In this document: piece after piece, positions 36,130 to 44,985 of the stretch
Layout: every line of letters starts with the position of its first letter
Position numbering within the stretch: the first letter of the stretch is position 1
NCBI RefSeq assembly: GCF_004570605.1
Contig: NZ_SPPB01000001.1
Span: forward strand, 39,323 to 103,322
Direction of reading: 5' to 3'
Length of the DNA stretch: 64,000 bases
From: Granulicatella sp. WM01
GTDB taxonomy: Bacteria; Bacillota; Bacilli; Lactobacillales; Aerococcaceae
Program-made: the position numbers and the translations under genes
The notes under the pieces: generated by a model
Told to the model about the DNA's origin: nothing
Database searches by the model: none
The model's input: only the letters and a program-made list of their open reading frames with translations

Positions 36130-37227
36130 ATGAAATTAACAGACGCATTTACTTTTGATAATGGATTAACATTAAAAAATCGTGTTGTTATGGCACCTAT
36201 GACAATAGGTGCATGCAAAGCGGACGGAAAAGTATCGCAAGACGATATTTCTTATTATGCCAAACGGGCTGAACATGTTGGCATGATTATTACAGGGTGT
36301 GCATGTATTGATCCATTAGGAGAGGCTTTTGAAAATAGTTACCGTGTATTTGATGAAAGCTGTATTCCAGGCTTGAGCCAACTTGCTCAAACTATTCAAC
36401 ACAAAGGTGCTAAAGCAATTTTACAAATTTATCACGGTGGAAGAATGGTTTTTCCTGATGTGATTAAAAGTACTCCTGTTGCACCAAGTGCAATAAAAGC
36501 TCCGAGAAATTTTACTGCTCAGCCCCGTGCTTTAAGTGCAAAAGAAGTAGATGATTTAATGCAGAAATTTTTAAATGCAATTCATTACGCTATTCAAGCA
36601 GGATTTGACGGTGTTGAATTACATGGAGCAAATACATATTTATTGCAACAATTTGTTTCGCCTCATTCTAATAGACGTCGAGATAAATGGGGAGGCAGTG
36701 CAAACAATCGCATGCGTTTTAGCAAAACATTAGTGAAAAAAGCTAAAAAACTAATTGCAGATGAAGCAACTAAGCCGTTTATTTTAGGGTATCGTTTTTC
36801 TCCGGAAGAAATTGAGGAGCCAGGAATTACGTTACATGACACGTTACAGCTATTAGAGCAACTCATTATTCATGGAATTGATTATTTACATATCTCTTCA
36901 TCTCACGTGTGGCGTAGTTCAATTCGATATACAGATAATAACGAGCCGATTATTGAGAAAATAGTGCAAAAAATCAATCAGCGTGTTCCACTTATTGCCG
37001 TAGGCGATATTCATACAAAAGATGATGTTAATCGCATAATGGATGCCAATATACCATTATTTGCTTTAGGGAAAGCATTATTATTAGATCCAGAATGGCC
37101 TGTTAAAATTGCAAATGATAGACAAGATGAGATTATCACAATATACCGTGACGAATTGCAACATCATTTAGCTTTACCAAGTCGTTTTGTTCAAGATTTA
37201 CGAGGGTATTTAGAAGGGGACTATTAA
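36130..37227 (+). CDS. Old Yellow Enzyme-family NADH:flavin oxidoreductase
   Basis: This 365-residue TIM-barrel FMN protein has LTLKNRVVMAPMT, LQIYHGGRM, the His/Asn substrate pair in GVELHGANTYLLQQF, SNRRRDKWGGS and LGKALLLDPEWP. It is the thiolate-type short form without an iron-sulfur extension. It lies four bases after cobC with its own AAGGAG, so it is part of the operon. OYE enzymes are not an established step of B12 synthesis. A role in reducing cobalt(II) corrinoids before adenosylation, or an unrelated enone reductase role, are both possible. Confidence 0.85.
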   Translation: MKLTDAFTFDNGLTLKNRVVMAPMTIGACKADGKVSQDDISYYAKRAEHVGMIITGCACIDPLGEAFENSYRVFDESCIPGLSQLAQTIQHKGAKAILQIYHGGRMVFPDVIKSTPVAPSAIKAPRNFTAQPRALSAKEVDDLMQKFLNAIHYAIQAGFDGVELHGANTYLLQQFVSPHSNRRRDKWGGSANNRMRFSKTLVKKAKKLIADEATKPFILGYRFSPEEIEEPGITLHDTLQLLEQLIIHGIDYLHISSSHVWRSSIRYTDNNEPIIEKIVQKINQRVPLIAVGDIHTKDDVNRIMDANIPLFALGKALLLDPEWPVKIANDRQDEIITIYRDELQHHLALPSRFVQDLRGYLEGDY

Positions 37228-37271
37228 TTCTCATTTAGCACATATTTTCAGCGAAGAAAATATAATGAGAA
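37228..37271. promoter_or_regulatory. Large imperfect palindrome overlapping a TATAAT box before nikA
   Basis: TTCTCATT pairs with AATGAGAA and, nested inside, ATATTTTC pairs with GAAAATAT around AGCGAA. A TATAAT box (37261-37266) lies inside the right arm. No T tract follows. It may be an operator for a metal-responsive repressor, or an RNA hairpin ending the cob operon. Confidence 0.45.
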
Positions 37272-37321
37272 AAGCATAGAAAAGACACAAAGATGTCAGT
37301 TTAACGAAGGAGTTATTTATC

Positions 37322-38941
37322 ATGAAAACGAAAAAATTATTACTAGGAGCATTAAGTGCATTGTTTGTTTTAGCAAGTTGCCAAGCTCCACAAAACACAT
37401 CAGAAAAATCAACAAGTCAAAGTGATGCCAAAGAACGCTTAGTTATGGCTTGGGGAGAAGATGTAGCAGAAATCAACCCACATTTATATAACCCAGATCA
37501 ATTCATTACACAAGATATGGTATACGAAGGACTTGTTCGTTATGGCGATAATGGTGTTATTGAGCCTGCTTTAGCAGAATCTTGGACATTATCAGAAGAT
37601 GGAACAGTTTATACATTCAAATTACGTAAAACAAACTTTTCAGACGGTACACCATTTAACGCAGAAAATGTTAAGCGTAATTTTGATGTGATTTTTTCAG
37701 AGAAAACAAAAGCAGAACATAAGTGGTTTGACTTTACAAACCGTATGGTATCTTATCGTGTGGTAGATGAGTATACATTTGAAATTACATTGGATAAAGC
37801 ATACAGTGCGACTTTATATGATTTAGCCATGATACGTCCAATTCGCTTTTTAGGAAATGCTGGTTTCCCAGAAGGAGATGACACAAGCAAGGGAATTAAA
37901 GCGCCTATTGGAACAGGAGCATGGGTTTTAAAAGAGAAAAAAGCTAATGAATATGCAACATTCATACGTAATGAAAATTATTGGGGTGAAAAACCTAAGT
38001 TAAAAGAAGTAACAATCCGTATTATTCCAGACGGACAAACACGTGCATTGGAATTTGAAGCAGGTAAATTAGATATGATTTATGGAAATGGCTTAATTAG
38101 CTTGGATACATTTGAAACATATAAAAATAATCCAGCTTACACAACAGCTGTATCTCAACCAATGTCATCACGTCTGTTATTATTAAATGCATCTAAAACC
38201 CAATTTTCAGATAAAAATGTACGTAAAGCATTAAACTATGCTATGAATAAACAAGAAATTTCAAACGGTATTTTTAAAGGTGCTGAAACACCAGCTTCAA
38301 CAATCTTTTCAAAATCAACACCTTACTCTGATGCTGGAGTAGAACCTTACCAATACGACCTAGCAAAAGCTGAAAAGTTATTAGATGAAGCTGGTTGGGT
38401 AAAAGGTTCAGACGGTATTCGTGTTAAAGACGGTCAAAAACTAGTTGTTTATATGCCATATATTGCAACAAAAGTGCAAGATAAAGAAATTGGCGAATAT
38501 TTACAAGGTGAATGGAAAAAATTAGGTTTAGACGTGATGCTACAAGCCTATGAAGAAGATGATTATTGGTCAAATGCCAAGACAGGTAATTTTGATGTGA
38601 TGTTAACTTATTCATGGGGGGCACCATGGGACCCACATGCTTGGATGACTGCCTTAACAGAGCAATCTGCACATGGACACCCAGAAAATGTGAGTTTAGA
38701 ATCTTTAGCGGTAAAACCAGAACTAGATGAATTAATCAAGAAAACTTTAGTCGCTAAAACAAAAGAAGAAACAGCAGCAGGATACAAAAAAGCATTGCAA
38801 ATTTTACATGAGGAAGCTATCTATATTCCTCTAACATATCAATCTTTAATATCAGTTTATCGTACAGGTGAATTGGACGGAGTGAGATTTATGCCACAAG
38901 AAAACGAATTACCACTTCGCTATATTAACAAATTGAAATAA
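37322..38941 (+). CDS. nikA: Nickel/cobalt-type ABC transporter substrate-binding lipoprotein (NikA-like)
   Basis: The precursor has 539 residues, with a lipoprotein signal ending in the lipobox LASC (Cys20). The mature part is close to NikA and its relatives: INPHLYNPDQF, MVYEGLVRYG, KAPIGTGAWVLKE, FIRNENYWGEKP and TWSWGAPWDPHAW-like sequence near the end (YSWGAPWDPHAW). It should capture a metal complex outside the membrane. Within a cobalamin cluster cobalt is a sensible cargo, but nickel or other metallophore complexes cannot be excluded. Confidence 0.88.
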   Translation: MKTKKLLLGALSALFVLASCQAPQNTSEKSTSQSDAKERLVMAWGEDVAEINPHLYNPDQFITQDMVYEGLVRYGDNGVIEPALAESWTLSEDGTVYTFKLRKTNFSDGTPFNAENVKRNFDVIFSEKTKAEHKWFDFTNRMVSYRVVDEYTFEITLDKAYSATLYDLAMIRPIRFLGNAGFPEGDDTSKGIKAPIGTGAWVLKEKKANEYATFIRNENYWGEKPKLKEVTIRIIPDGQTRALEFEAGKLDMIYGNGLISLDTFETYKNNPAYTTAVSQPMSSRLLLLNASKTQFSDKNVRKALNYAMNKQEISNGIFKGAETPASTIFSKSTPYSDAGVEPYQYDLAKAEKLLDEAGWVKGSDGIRVKDGQKLVVYMPYIATKVQDKEIGEYLQGEWKKLGLDVMLQAYEEDDYWSNAKTGNFDVMLTYSWGAPWDPHAWMTALTEQSAHGHPENVSLESLAVKPELDELIKKTLVAKTKEETAAGYKKALQILHEEAIYIPLTYQSLISVYRTGELDGVRFMPQENELPLRYINKLK

Positions 38942-39067
38942 TCTCAAGTATTCAGCCGTCATCACATCAAGTGCCATTTAGATGTTGTGTAGGAAAAGTT
39001 AACCCAATAAACAGCCTAACAACATAAAGGCTTGCACAATAAATGGATAACTTTAATATAAAATAAA

Positions 39068-39107
39068 GGCACATGATAATCAGATGAAGAGATGATTTTC
39101 ATGTGCC
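39068..39107 (+). terminator. Terminator-like hairpin after nikA
   Basis: GGCACATGA pairs exactly with TCATGTGCC, and an inner AATCA/TGATT adds to the stem. ATTTATTT follows, an imperfect T tract. It may attenuate transcription so that the binding protein is made in excess over the permease. Confidence 0.6.
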
Positions 39108-39119
39108 ATTTATTTAAAA

Positions 39120-39222
39120 ATAAACGATTACGTTTGTTTTGCACTTTATATAGAGATAGGTTATTAGCTAATTATGTATCAGTTTATGTGTACATAACGT
39201 GTAAACAAACCTAATCGTTTAT
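39120..39222. repeat. Element bounded by 17-base inverted repeats
   Basis: ATAAACGATTACGTTTG (39120-39136) faces CAAACCTAATCGTTTAT (39206-39222), matching at 16 of 17 positions. The 69 bases between are AT-rich. It may be a small mobile element or the stem of a structured leader before nikB. Confidence 0.6.
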
Positions 39223-39267
39223 GTGTTGATGATGGGTGAGTGCGTTTTAAAAAGAAAGGATATTGAT

Positions 39268-40221
39268 ATGTTTATAAAAGGCATAAAAAAAATAGCATCT
39301 ATTTTAGCTGCTTTAGGTGTAGTGTCCCTCATGACATTTTTATTAATTAAAGCCTCTTCATCAGATCCAGCAGAAAATTTTCTACGTGTTTCTCATATTC
39401 CGATTACACCTGAAGCCGTTGCAAAAGCTAGAGAAGATTTGGGGTTAAACCTTAGTTTGCCTGAACAATACGTGATGTGGTTAGGACAGATTATGCAAGG
39501 TAACTTTGGTATATCCTATTTATATAAAAGTGATGTATTAACGCTAGTTGTTACTGGTTTTCTGTCAACATTACATCTAGGCATTGTGACATTCTGTCTT
39601 GTGTTGATTGGTTCACTTGGACTTGGATTATTGAGTGCATGGTATCGTGGAAAGTGGATAGATAAATTCATTCGAGTTTTTACCTATATTAGTGTATCTA
39701 TGCCAACTTTTTGGCTAGGGTACTTATTGATGATTGTATTTGGTGTTTATTTGAAAATTTTACCTGTTTCAGGAAAAGAATCTCCATTAAGCATTGTGTT
39801 ACCAAGTGTAACCATGAGTATACCACTATTAGGACAATATATTGCATTAATTAGACGTCATGCTATTGAACAGTTAAGTAGCGATCATGCTAAAAATGCC
39901 ATATTACGAGGGGTAAACTCAATGTATTTAATCAAAAATCATGTGTTAAAAAACATGATGCCAGTTATGGTATCTAGTTATATGATGACATTTGCCTATT
40001 TAATTACAGGATCATTAATTATAGAAGAAGTCTTTTCATGGCGAGGGATTGGACATTTATTTGTCAGTGCTGTTCAAGCAGGAGATGTACCTGTTATTCA
40101 AGCGTGTATGCTACTGTTCGGAGTGCTATTTTTATCTATTAATGCACTTATGCAATACGCTATGAAAAAAAGCAATCCATTATTAAGGAAAGAAGGTGAC
40201 TATTGTGGGGAAATGTGCTAG
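39268..40221 (+). CDS. nikB: Nickel/cobalt-type ABC transporter permease NikB-like
   Basis: This 317-residue permease of the dipeptide/nickel group has several membrane segments, the N-terminal SSDPAENFLR typical of NikB-like permeases, and the EAA loop region with AILRGVNSMYLIKNHVLKN. The start at 39268 follows GAAAGGAT; the frame extends 15 codons upstream without a site. It overlaps nikC by 17 bases. Confidence 0.88.
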   Translation: MFIKGIKKIASILAALGVVSLMTFLLIKASSSDPAENFLRVSHIPITPEAVAKAREDLGLNLSLPEQYVMWLGQIMQGNFGISYLYKSDVLTLVVTGFLSTLHLGIVTFCLVLIGSLGLGLLSAWYRGKWIDKFIRVFTYISVSMPTFWLGYLLMIVFGVYLKILPVSGKESPLSIVLPSVTMSIPLLGQYIALIRRHAIEQLSSDHAKNAILRGVNSMYLIKNHVLKNMMPVMVSSYMMTFAYLITGSLIIEEVFSWRGIGHLFVSAVQAGDVPVIQACMLLFGVLFLSINALMQYAMKKSNPLLRKEGDYCGEMC

Positions 40222-41023
40222 TCCAAAAAAGAGAAAAATCCCATTCAGAGTGATTTTAGCACTTAGTTTTATTGCATTGCTATTATTATGCGTCTGCTTT
40301 GCTCCACTAATAGCACCACATGATCCTTATTATGTAGATGTATCACGAAAAATGATGCCACCTAGTGCAACGCATTGGTTAGGAACAGATAATTTAGGAC
40401 GAGATGTGTTTTCACGTTTAATATATGGTGCACAATTTTCCATTTTACTAGCGGTTATTATTAGTGTACTAGAAATTATTATTGGTAGTGTCATTGGTAT
40501 TGTTGTGGGCTGGTATGGGAAAAAAGTAGAACGTTCATTTTTGTGGATAACAAATATTATTTCTGCTTTTCCTAGTTTTCTTTTAGCCATTGCAATAGCC
40601 GGTGTTTTAGGACAAGGAACAAATAATTTGATTGTATCTATTGTGGTTATTGAATGGATATACTATGCTAAAATTGTTGTCAGTTTAGTGAAAACACATA
40701 AACATGCTCCACATGCTATTGTTGCTAAAACTCTTGGATATTCAAGAACGTATATTATGGTGCATCATATTTTACCATTTATTTATAAGCCAATTTTAAC
40801 CTTAGTGTTAATGAATGTAGGAAGTATTGTACTGATGATTTCAGGATTCTCGTTTTTAGGTATTGGTGTGCAGCCTAGTCTAGCTGAATGGGGAATGATG
40901 TTACACGATGCTAAGAATTTCTTTAGAACACATATGCTCCTTATGGCATACCCAAGTTTAGCGATTTTGTGTACAGTCGTGTCATTCAATGTATTAGGCG
41001 AAGAATTGCAAGGGAGAGAGTAG
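40205..41023 (+). CDS. nikC: Nickel/cobalt-type ABC transporter permease NikC-like
   Basis: This 272-residue permease has the NikC/DppC N-terminal block IAPHDPYYVDVSRKM, HWLGTDNLGRDVFSRLIYG, and the EAA loop AKTLGYSRTYIMVHHILP. I use the GTG at 40205, spaced correctly from AAGGTGA; another GTG at 40196 lies within that ribosome site. It ends directly against nikD. Confidence 0.88.
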   Translation: MGKCASPKKRKIPFRVILALSFIALLLLCVCFAPLIAPHDPYYVDVSRKMMPPSATHWLGTDNLGRDVFSRLIYGAQFSILLAVIISVLEIIIGSVIGIVVGWYGKKVERSFLWITNIISAFPSFLLAIAIAGVLGQGTNNLIVSIVVIEWIYYAKIVVSLVKTHKHAPHAIVAKTLGYSRTYIMVHHILPFIYKPILTLVLMNVGSIVLMISGFSFLGIGVQPSLAEWGMMLHDAKNFFRTHMLLMAYPSLAILCTVVSFNVLGEELQGRE

Positions 41024-41770
41024 ATGAGTATACAACTAAAACAATTAGACGTTCTACACGGGAAAAAAGTATTATTACATCATATCAATTTGACTATTCC
41101 TAAGGCACAATGTGTCGTTATTATTGGAGAAAGTGGTGCAGGTAAAACCATGTTGTTACGGGCTCTAATGGGAAATTTGCCTGCTAGTACATCATTTTCA
41201 GGGCAACTTTTGTATGATAATAAAGAGCAAAGCTTATCAGGCAATACTCTTGCAAAAAGCAAAATCACGTATATGGTTCAAAATCCAATGAGTATGTTTA
41301 ATCCATTTCAAAAAATAGAGAGCCATTTTATTGAAATGGTGCAATCCCATGAACATCTCTCAAAAAAAGAAGTACTTCAATTGGCAAAAGAAAACCTAGC
41401 TCAAGTGAGTTTGGAAGAGCAGGTACTCCAATATTATCCGTTTGAATTAAGTGGAGGTATGCTCCAAAGAATTATGTTTGCCATGTCGTTAAGTTTAAAT
41501 GCTCAAGTGTATATTTTAGACGAGCCAACTAGTGCATTAGATTATTATACTAGTCAGTTTATTGTTCACATGATACAGACATTAAAATCAGAAGGCAAAA
41601 CGGTCATTTTAACAACGCATGATTACACATTTGCAAAACAAGTAGGCAATACAATGCTTGTGATGAAAAAAGGGAAACATATTGCACACGATACAGTGGA
41701 TAACATTTTATCTTCTAAGGACACTTATATCCAGTCATTAACGCAAAATCCATATCAAAGATTGGTATAG
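41024..41770 (+). CDS. nikD: Nickel/cobalt-type ABC transporter ATPase NikD-like
   Basis: This 248-residue ABC ATPase has Walker A IGESGAGKTMLLRAL, a Q-loop in VQNPMSMFNPF, signature LSGGMLQRIMF, Walker B ILDEPTSALD and switch His in LTTHDYTF. It pairs with the next ATPase, as in the NikDE heterodimer. Confidence 0.88.
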   Translation: MSIQLKQLDVLHGKKVLLHHINLTIPKAQCVVIIGESGAGKTMLLRALMGNLPASTSFSGQLLYDNKEQSLSGNTLAKSKITYMVQNPMSMFNPFQKIESHFIEMVQSHEHLSKKEVLQLAKENLAQVSLEEQVLQYYPFELSGGMLQRIMFAMSLSLNAQVYILDEPTSALDYYTSQFIVHMIQTLKSEGKTVILTTHDYTFAKQVGNTMLVMKKGKHIAHDTVDNILSSKDTYIQSLTQNPYQRLV

Positions 41771-41809
41771 TATAAAGGGTTGTGTAAATAGAAACAAAAG
41801 GAGAAAATT

Positions 41810-42496
41810 ATGCTACAAGTAGAACATATCTACAAACGTTATGGAAAACAAAGCGTTTTAGAAGATTGTCATCTCACCATTCAATCTGGTGAAATTATTG
41901 GCATTATGGGCAAAAGTGGTTCTGGAAAAAGTACGTTGGCAAAAATTATTGCTGGCGTAGAGCAGGCAACAAGTGGACAAGTGTTTTATGATGGAAGAGC
42001 TTATTCCATTCATCAAAATCTCCCGTCTATTCAATTAGTATTCCAAGATGCCTATCAAGCGGTGCATTCAAAGTGGACGATTGAGAAGATTTTACAAGAA
42101 GCACAGCGTAAAGAAAAAAACAAAGATGTGATTCAACGTGTATTAGAAGATGTTGAGTTGGATAAAACATGCTTAAAAAAATATCCATATCAATTAAGTG
42201 GAGGGCAACTACAACGTGTATGTATTGCACGAGCATTATTAGCTAAGGCGAAAGTTATTATATTTGATGAAGCATTGAGCGGGTTAGATCCACTCATTCA
42301 AGGAAAAATTATTCGTTTATTGCATGGCTTGAAACAAAAGTATCAACAAACGTATATATTTATTGCACATGATTTTACATTATGTTATGCCTTGTGTCAC
42401 CGTGTGTTAGTTATGGATAAAGGGAAAATAGTTGAAGAAATAACAGATTTTACTTTACCTATTCACTCACAGTATATTAATACGTACATTCCATAA
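41810..42496 (+). CDS. nikE: Nickel/cobalt-type ABC transporter ATPase NikE-like
   Basis: This 228-residue ATPase has Walker A MGKSGSGKSTLAKI, Q-loop LVFQDAYQAVHSK, signature LSGGQLQRVCIARAL, Walker B IIFDEALSGLD and switch His in IAHDFTL. It is shorter than typical oligopeptide ATPases, as NikE is. It is the last gene before a strong new promoter. Confidence 0.88.
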   Translation: MLQVEHIYKRYGKQSVLEDCHLTIQSGEIIGIMGKSGSGKSTLAKIIAGVEQATSGQVFYDGRAYSIHQNLPSIQLVFQDAYQAVHSKWTIEKILQEAQRKEKNKDVIQRVLEDVELDKTCLKKYPYQLSGGQLQRVCIARALLAKAKVIIFDEALSGLDPLIQGKIIRLLHGLKQKYQQTYIFIAHDFTLCYALCHRVLVMDKGKIVEEITDFTLPIHSQYINTYIP

Positions 42497-42527
42497 GAGA
42501 AACAAAGATGTGCTAAAACACTAAACA

Positions 42528-42556
42528 TTGACATAAAAAAAAACGTTCCTTATAAT
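42528..42556 (+). promoter_or_regulatory. Consensus sigma-A promoter
   Basis: TTGACA (42528-42533), exactly 17 bases, TATAAT (42551-42556): both hexamers are perfect. It lies 35 bases before the EutP-like gene and should drive the eutP-cobD-pduX-cobT-pduO unit independently. Confidence 0.8.
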
Positions 42557-42590
42557 GAGAAGAACAGTAGTTTAGAAATAGGAGAATGAT

Positions 42591-43040
42591 ATGAAAAAAG
42601 TGATGTTTGTTGGAGCTGTTGGAGTTGGAAAAACCACTTTGACACAACGATTGAAAGGTGTAGATATTAGCTACCATAAGACTCAAGCCATTCAGTTTCA
42701 TCAAGAAATTATAGATACCCCTGGAGAATTTTTACAACATCGAGAGTTTTATCAAGCCTTAATGGTTACGAGTGCAGAAGCAGATGTAGTGGGGCTATTG
42801 TTAGCAGCAACTGAAAAACAACAAATTTTTCCGGCTGGATTTGTGTCACTATTCAATAAACCAGTTATTGGTGTTATTACGAAAATGGATTTATTAGAAG
42901 AGGGTGGCGAAAGACGTTTAGCCATGTTAGAAAATCAGTTAAGAAGCGCAGGTGCAAAAGAAATTTTTAAAATTTCATCTGTTGAAAACCAAGGTATTCA
43001 AGCATTACGTCAATACTTGGGTGCAGATGACGTGGAGTAA
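42591..43040 (+). CDS. eutP: EutP/PduV-family small GTPase-like protein
   Basis: This 149-residue P-loop protein has Walker A VGAVGVGKTTLTQRL, a switch-like DTPGEF, and the nucleotide specificity motif ITKMDLL. This is the size and pattern of EutP and PduV, proteins of ethanolamine and propanediol microcompartment operons. Those catabolic genes are not in this window, but their key enzymes need adenosylcobalamin. It has a consensus promoter, and AGGAGA before its start. Confidence 0.85.
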   Translation: MKKVMFVGAVGVGKTTLTQRLKGVDISYHKTQAIQFHQEIIDTPGEFLQHREFYQALMVTSAEADVVGLLLAATEKQQIFPAGFVSLFNKPVIGVITKMDLLEEGGERRLAMLENQLRSAGAKEIFKISSVENQGIQALRQYLGADDVE

Positions 43041-43046
43041 GTGGAT

Positions 43047-44129
43047 ATGATTGAGCATGGTGGCAATGTTGACAAAATCGCTAGACAATTAGGGATAGAT
43101 GCAACGCAATTAGTAGATTTTAGTGCCAATATTAATCCTTTAGGAATGCCTAAATCATTGAAACAAAAATTTGGAGAATTATTGGCATTGACTCAACATT
43201 ATCCAGATATTGAGTATACAGTACCTAGAGAATATATTGCACGATATGAACAGGTATCTTTAGAGCATGTATTATTATCAAATGGAGCGGCACAAGCCTT
43301 TTTTGAAGTAGCACAAGCGTTAAACCCTAAACGTTTACTGATTTTAGCTCCTACATTTTCAGAATATAGACAAGCATTTTCTCAAGTGGGAACGGAAATT
43401 ATAGAGTATGTGTTACATGCAGATAATGAGTACATGTGGACTTTTGAGGAGATTTGTCCAAGTGTGGATATTCTTGAAAAAGATGATGTTGTCTTAATTT
43501 GTAATCCGAATAATCCAACTGGACAATTGGTAGACATAATCGAATTAGAAAAATTGGCACAGTATGCAAGTCAAAAACATTTTCGTCTTTTAATTGATGA
43601 AGCATTTATTGATTTTGTTTATCCAAGACAAGCACATTCTTTTGTAGGGTATTTACATAAGTATCCTCGTGTTATTCTTTTTAAATCGTTGACAAAATTT
43701 TTTGCTATTCCAGGTTTACGTCTAGGATATGCACTTAGTGGAGATACGCACTTGTTACAAACGATTATGAATACACGAGTGCCTTGGAGTGTGAATGGAT
43801 TGGCATCAGCAGCCATTCCTATTTTATTAGAAGATACACATTATCATCATCAAACACATCAATGGTTAGCACAAGAAAAAGAGTGGTTATATGAGCAATT
43901 AAGTCAGTTTAAGCAGTGTCGGGTGTTTTATCCTCGTGTGAATTATATATTTTTCGAATGTGCAGCGTCGCTTAATTTGGTGCAGGCATTATTGCAAAAA
44001 GGTATTCTCATTCGCTCGTGTCAAAATTATACCAGTTTAACAGCACACCATTATCGAGTAGCAGTTAAGTCAAGAGAGCATAACGAACTACTCATTAACG
44101 CCTTAAAAAGTATTTTTCTAGGAGATTAA
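43047..44129 (+). CDS. cobD: L-threonine-O-3-phosphate decarboxylase
   Basis: This 360-residue PLP-dependent aminotransferase-fold enzyme makes aminopropanol phosphate for the nucleotide loop. The N-terminus IEHGGNVDKIARQLG and DFSANINPLGMP are typical of CobD; LICNPNNPTGQLV and the PLP lysine in FKSLTKFFAIPGLRLGY follow. I use the ATG at 43047, nine bases after GGAG, rather than the GTG at 43041. Its substrate would come from PduX, encoded next. Confidence 0.92.
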   Translation: MIEHGGNVDKIARQLGIDATQLVDFSANINPLGMPKSLKQKFGELLALTQHYPDIEYTVPREYIARYEQVSLEHVLLSNGAAQAFFEVAQALNPKRLLILAPTFSEYRQAFSQVGTEIIEYVLHADNEYMWTFEEICPSVDILEKDDVVLICNPNNPTGQLVDIIELEKLAQYASQKHFRLLIDEAFIDFVYPRQAHSFVGYLHKYPRVILFKSLTKFFAIPGLRLGYALSGDTHLLQTIMNTRVPWSVNGLASAAIPILLEDTHYHHQTHQWLAQEKEWLYEQLSQFKQCRVFYPRVNYIFFECAASLNLVQALLQKGILIRSCQNYTSLTAHHYRVAVKSREHNELLINALKSIFLGD

Positions 44130-44130
44130 T

Positions 44131-44985
44131 ATGCAAAAAATTATTAGCAGTTGTTATGGCTCTTGTGGAGAGTTATTTCAAGGAATTGTAGACGGTCAAG
44201 AACTACTCATTTCTTATCATATTAATCAAAAAAATAGTGTGATATGGCAAGTTGACAACTCAACTGATCAATCATTAAGCAAAATGATAGAGGCAAAGCA
44301 ATTTTTTTCTAACCATGAACCTTTGAATTTAAAACGTTTTTGCAACCTTCCAGTTGGAAAAGGATGTGCTAGTAGTACAGCAGATATTATTTCAACATTG
44401 CAAATTATGGCACAGTTAAAACAAGCACACCTTTCAGCAGAAGATACTACACGATTATGTGCTAAAATTGAACCAACAGATTCTATTGCTTTTTCACAAT
44501 GGACAGCTATTAATCCGCTAAATGGAGAAGTAAAGGAACATTTTGATTGGGAACCGAGATTGTATGTATACATGCTTGAGCCACTTGATACGATAGATAC
44601 GCTGACTTTACCAAGAATGAGTGAAAGTGCCTATTATGATAAAGTCGCTTCCCAGCAATTGTATCAGCATTTGCAACAGGCAATAAAAACAAAAGATTTA
44701 GCTTATTTAGGTGATGTAAGCACACAATGTGCATTATTGAACCAAGTACGACTACCTAAAGCATATTTGTTTGAATTAATTCGTTTTGTACATCTGGAGA
44801 AATTATTAGGGCTAAATATTGCACATAGTGGAACGGTAGTAGGATTATTATTGAGAGAAAAAGATGTCAGTAGAGTAGATGAATTGGAAGCCAAGATAGC
44901 ACGGCAATCTTTTGCAAAATATTATCAAAAAAGAGCATTATATCAAATTGTATATCGAGGAATGGAAGTAAATGTATGGAAATAA
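44131..44985 (+). CDS. pduX: L-threonine kinase, GHMP family
   Basis: The protein has 284 residues. The GHMP kinase ATP-binding motif LPVGKGCASSTADI is clear, and the N-terminal SSCYGSCGELFQGIVDG is characteristic of PduX. It phosphorylates threonine for CobD. It starts one base after cobD and overlaps cobT by ten bases. Confidence 0.9.
   Translation: MQKIISSCYGSCGELFQGIVDGQELLISYHINQKNSVIWQVDNSTDQSLSKMIEAKQFFSNHEPLNLKRFCNLPVGKGCASSTADIISTLQIMAQLKQAHLSAEDTTRLCAKIEPTDSIAFSQWTAINPLNGEVKEHFDWEPRLYVYMLEPLDTIDTLTLPRMSESAYYDKVASQQLYQHLQQAIKTKDLAYLGDVSTQCALLNQVRLPKAYLFELIRFVHLEKLLGLNIAHSGTVVGLLLREKDVSRVDELEAKIARQSFAKYYQKRALYQIVYRGMEVNVWK

Larger units (their letters stand above)
38942..39267. other. 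Gap between nikA and nikB
   Basis: It holds a strong hairpin (39068-39107) and a 103-base segment bounded by 17-base inverted repeats (39120-39222). No open frame of note is present, so the nikA and nikBCDE transcripts may be partly uncoupled. Confidence 0.6.
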
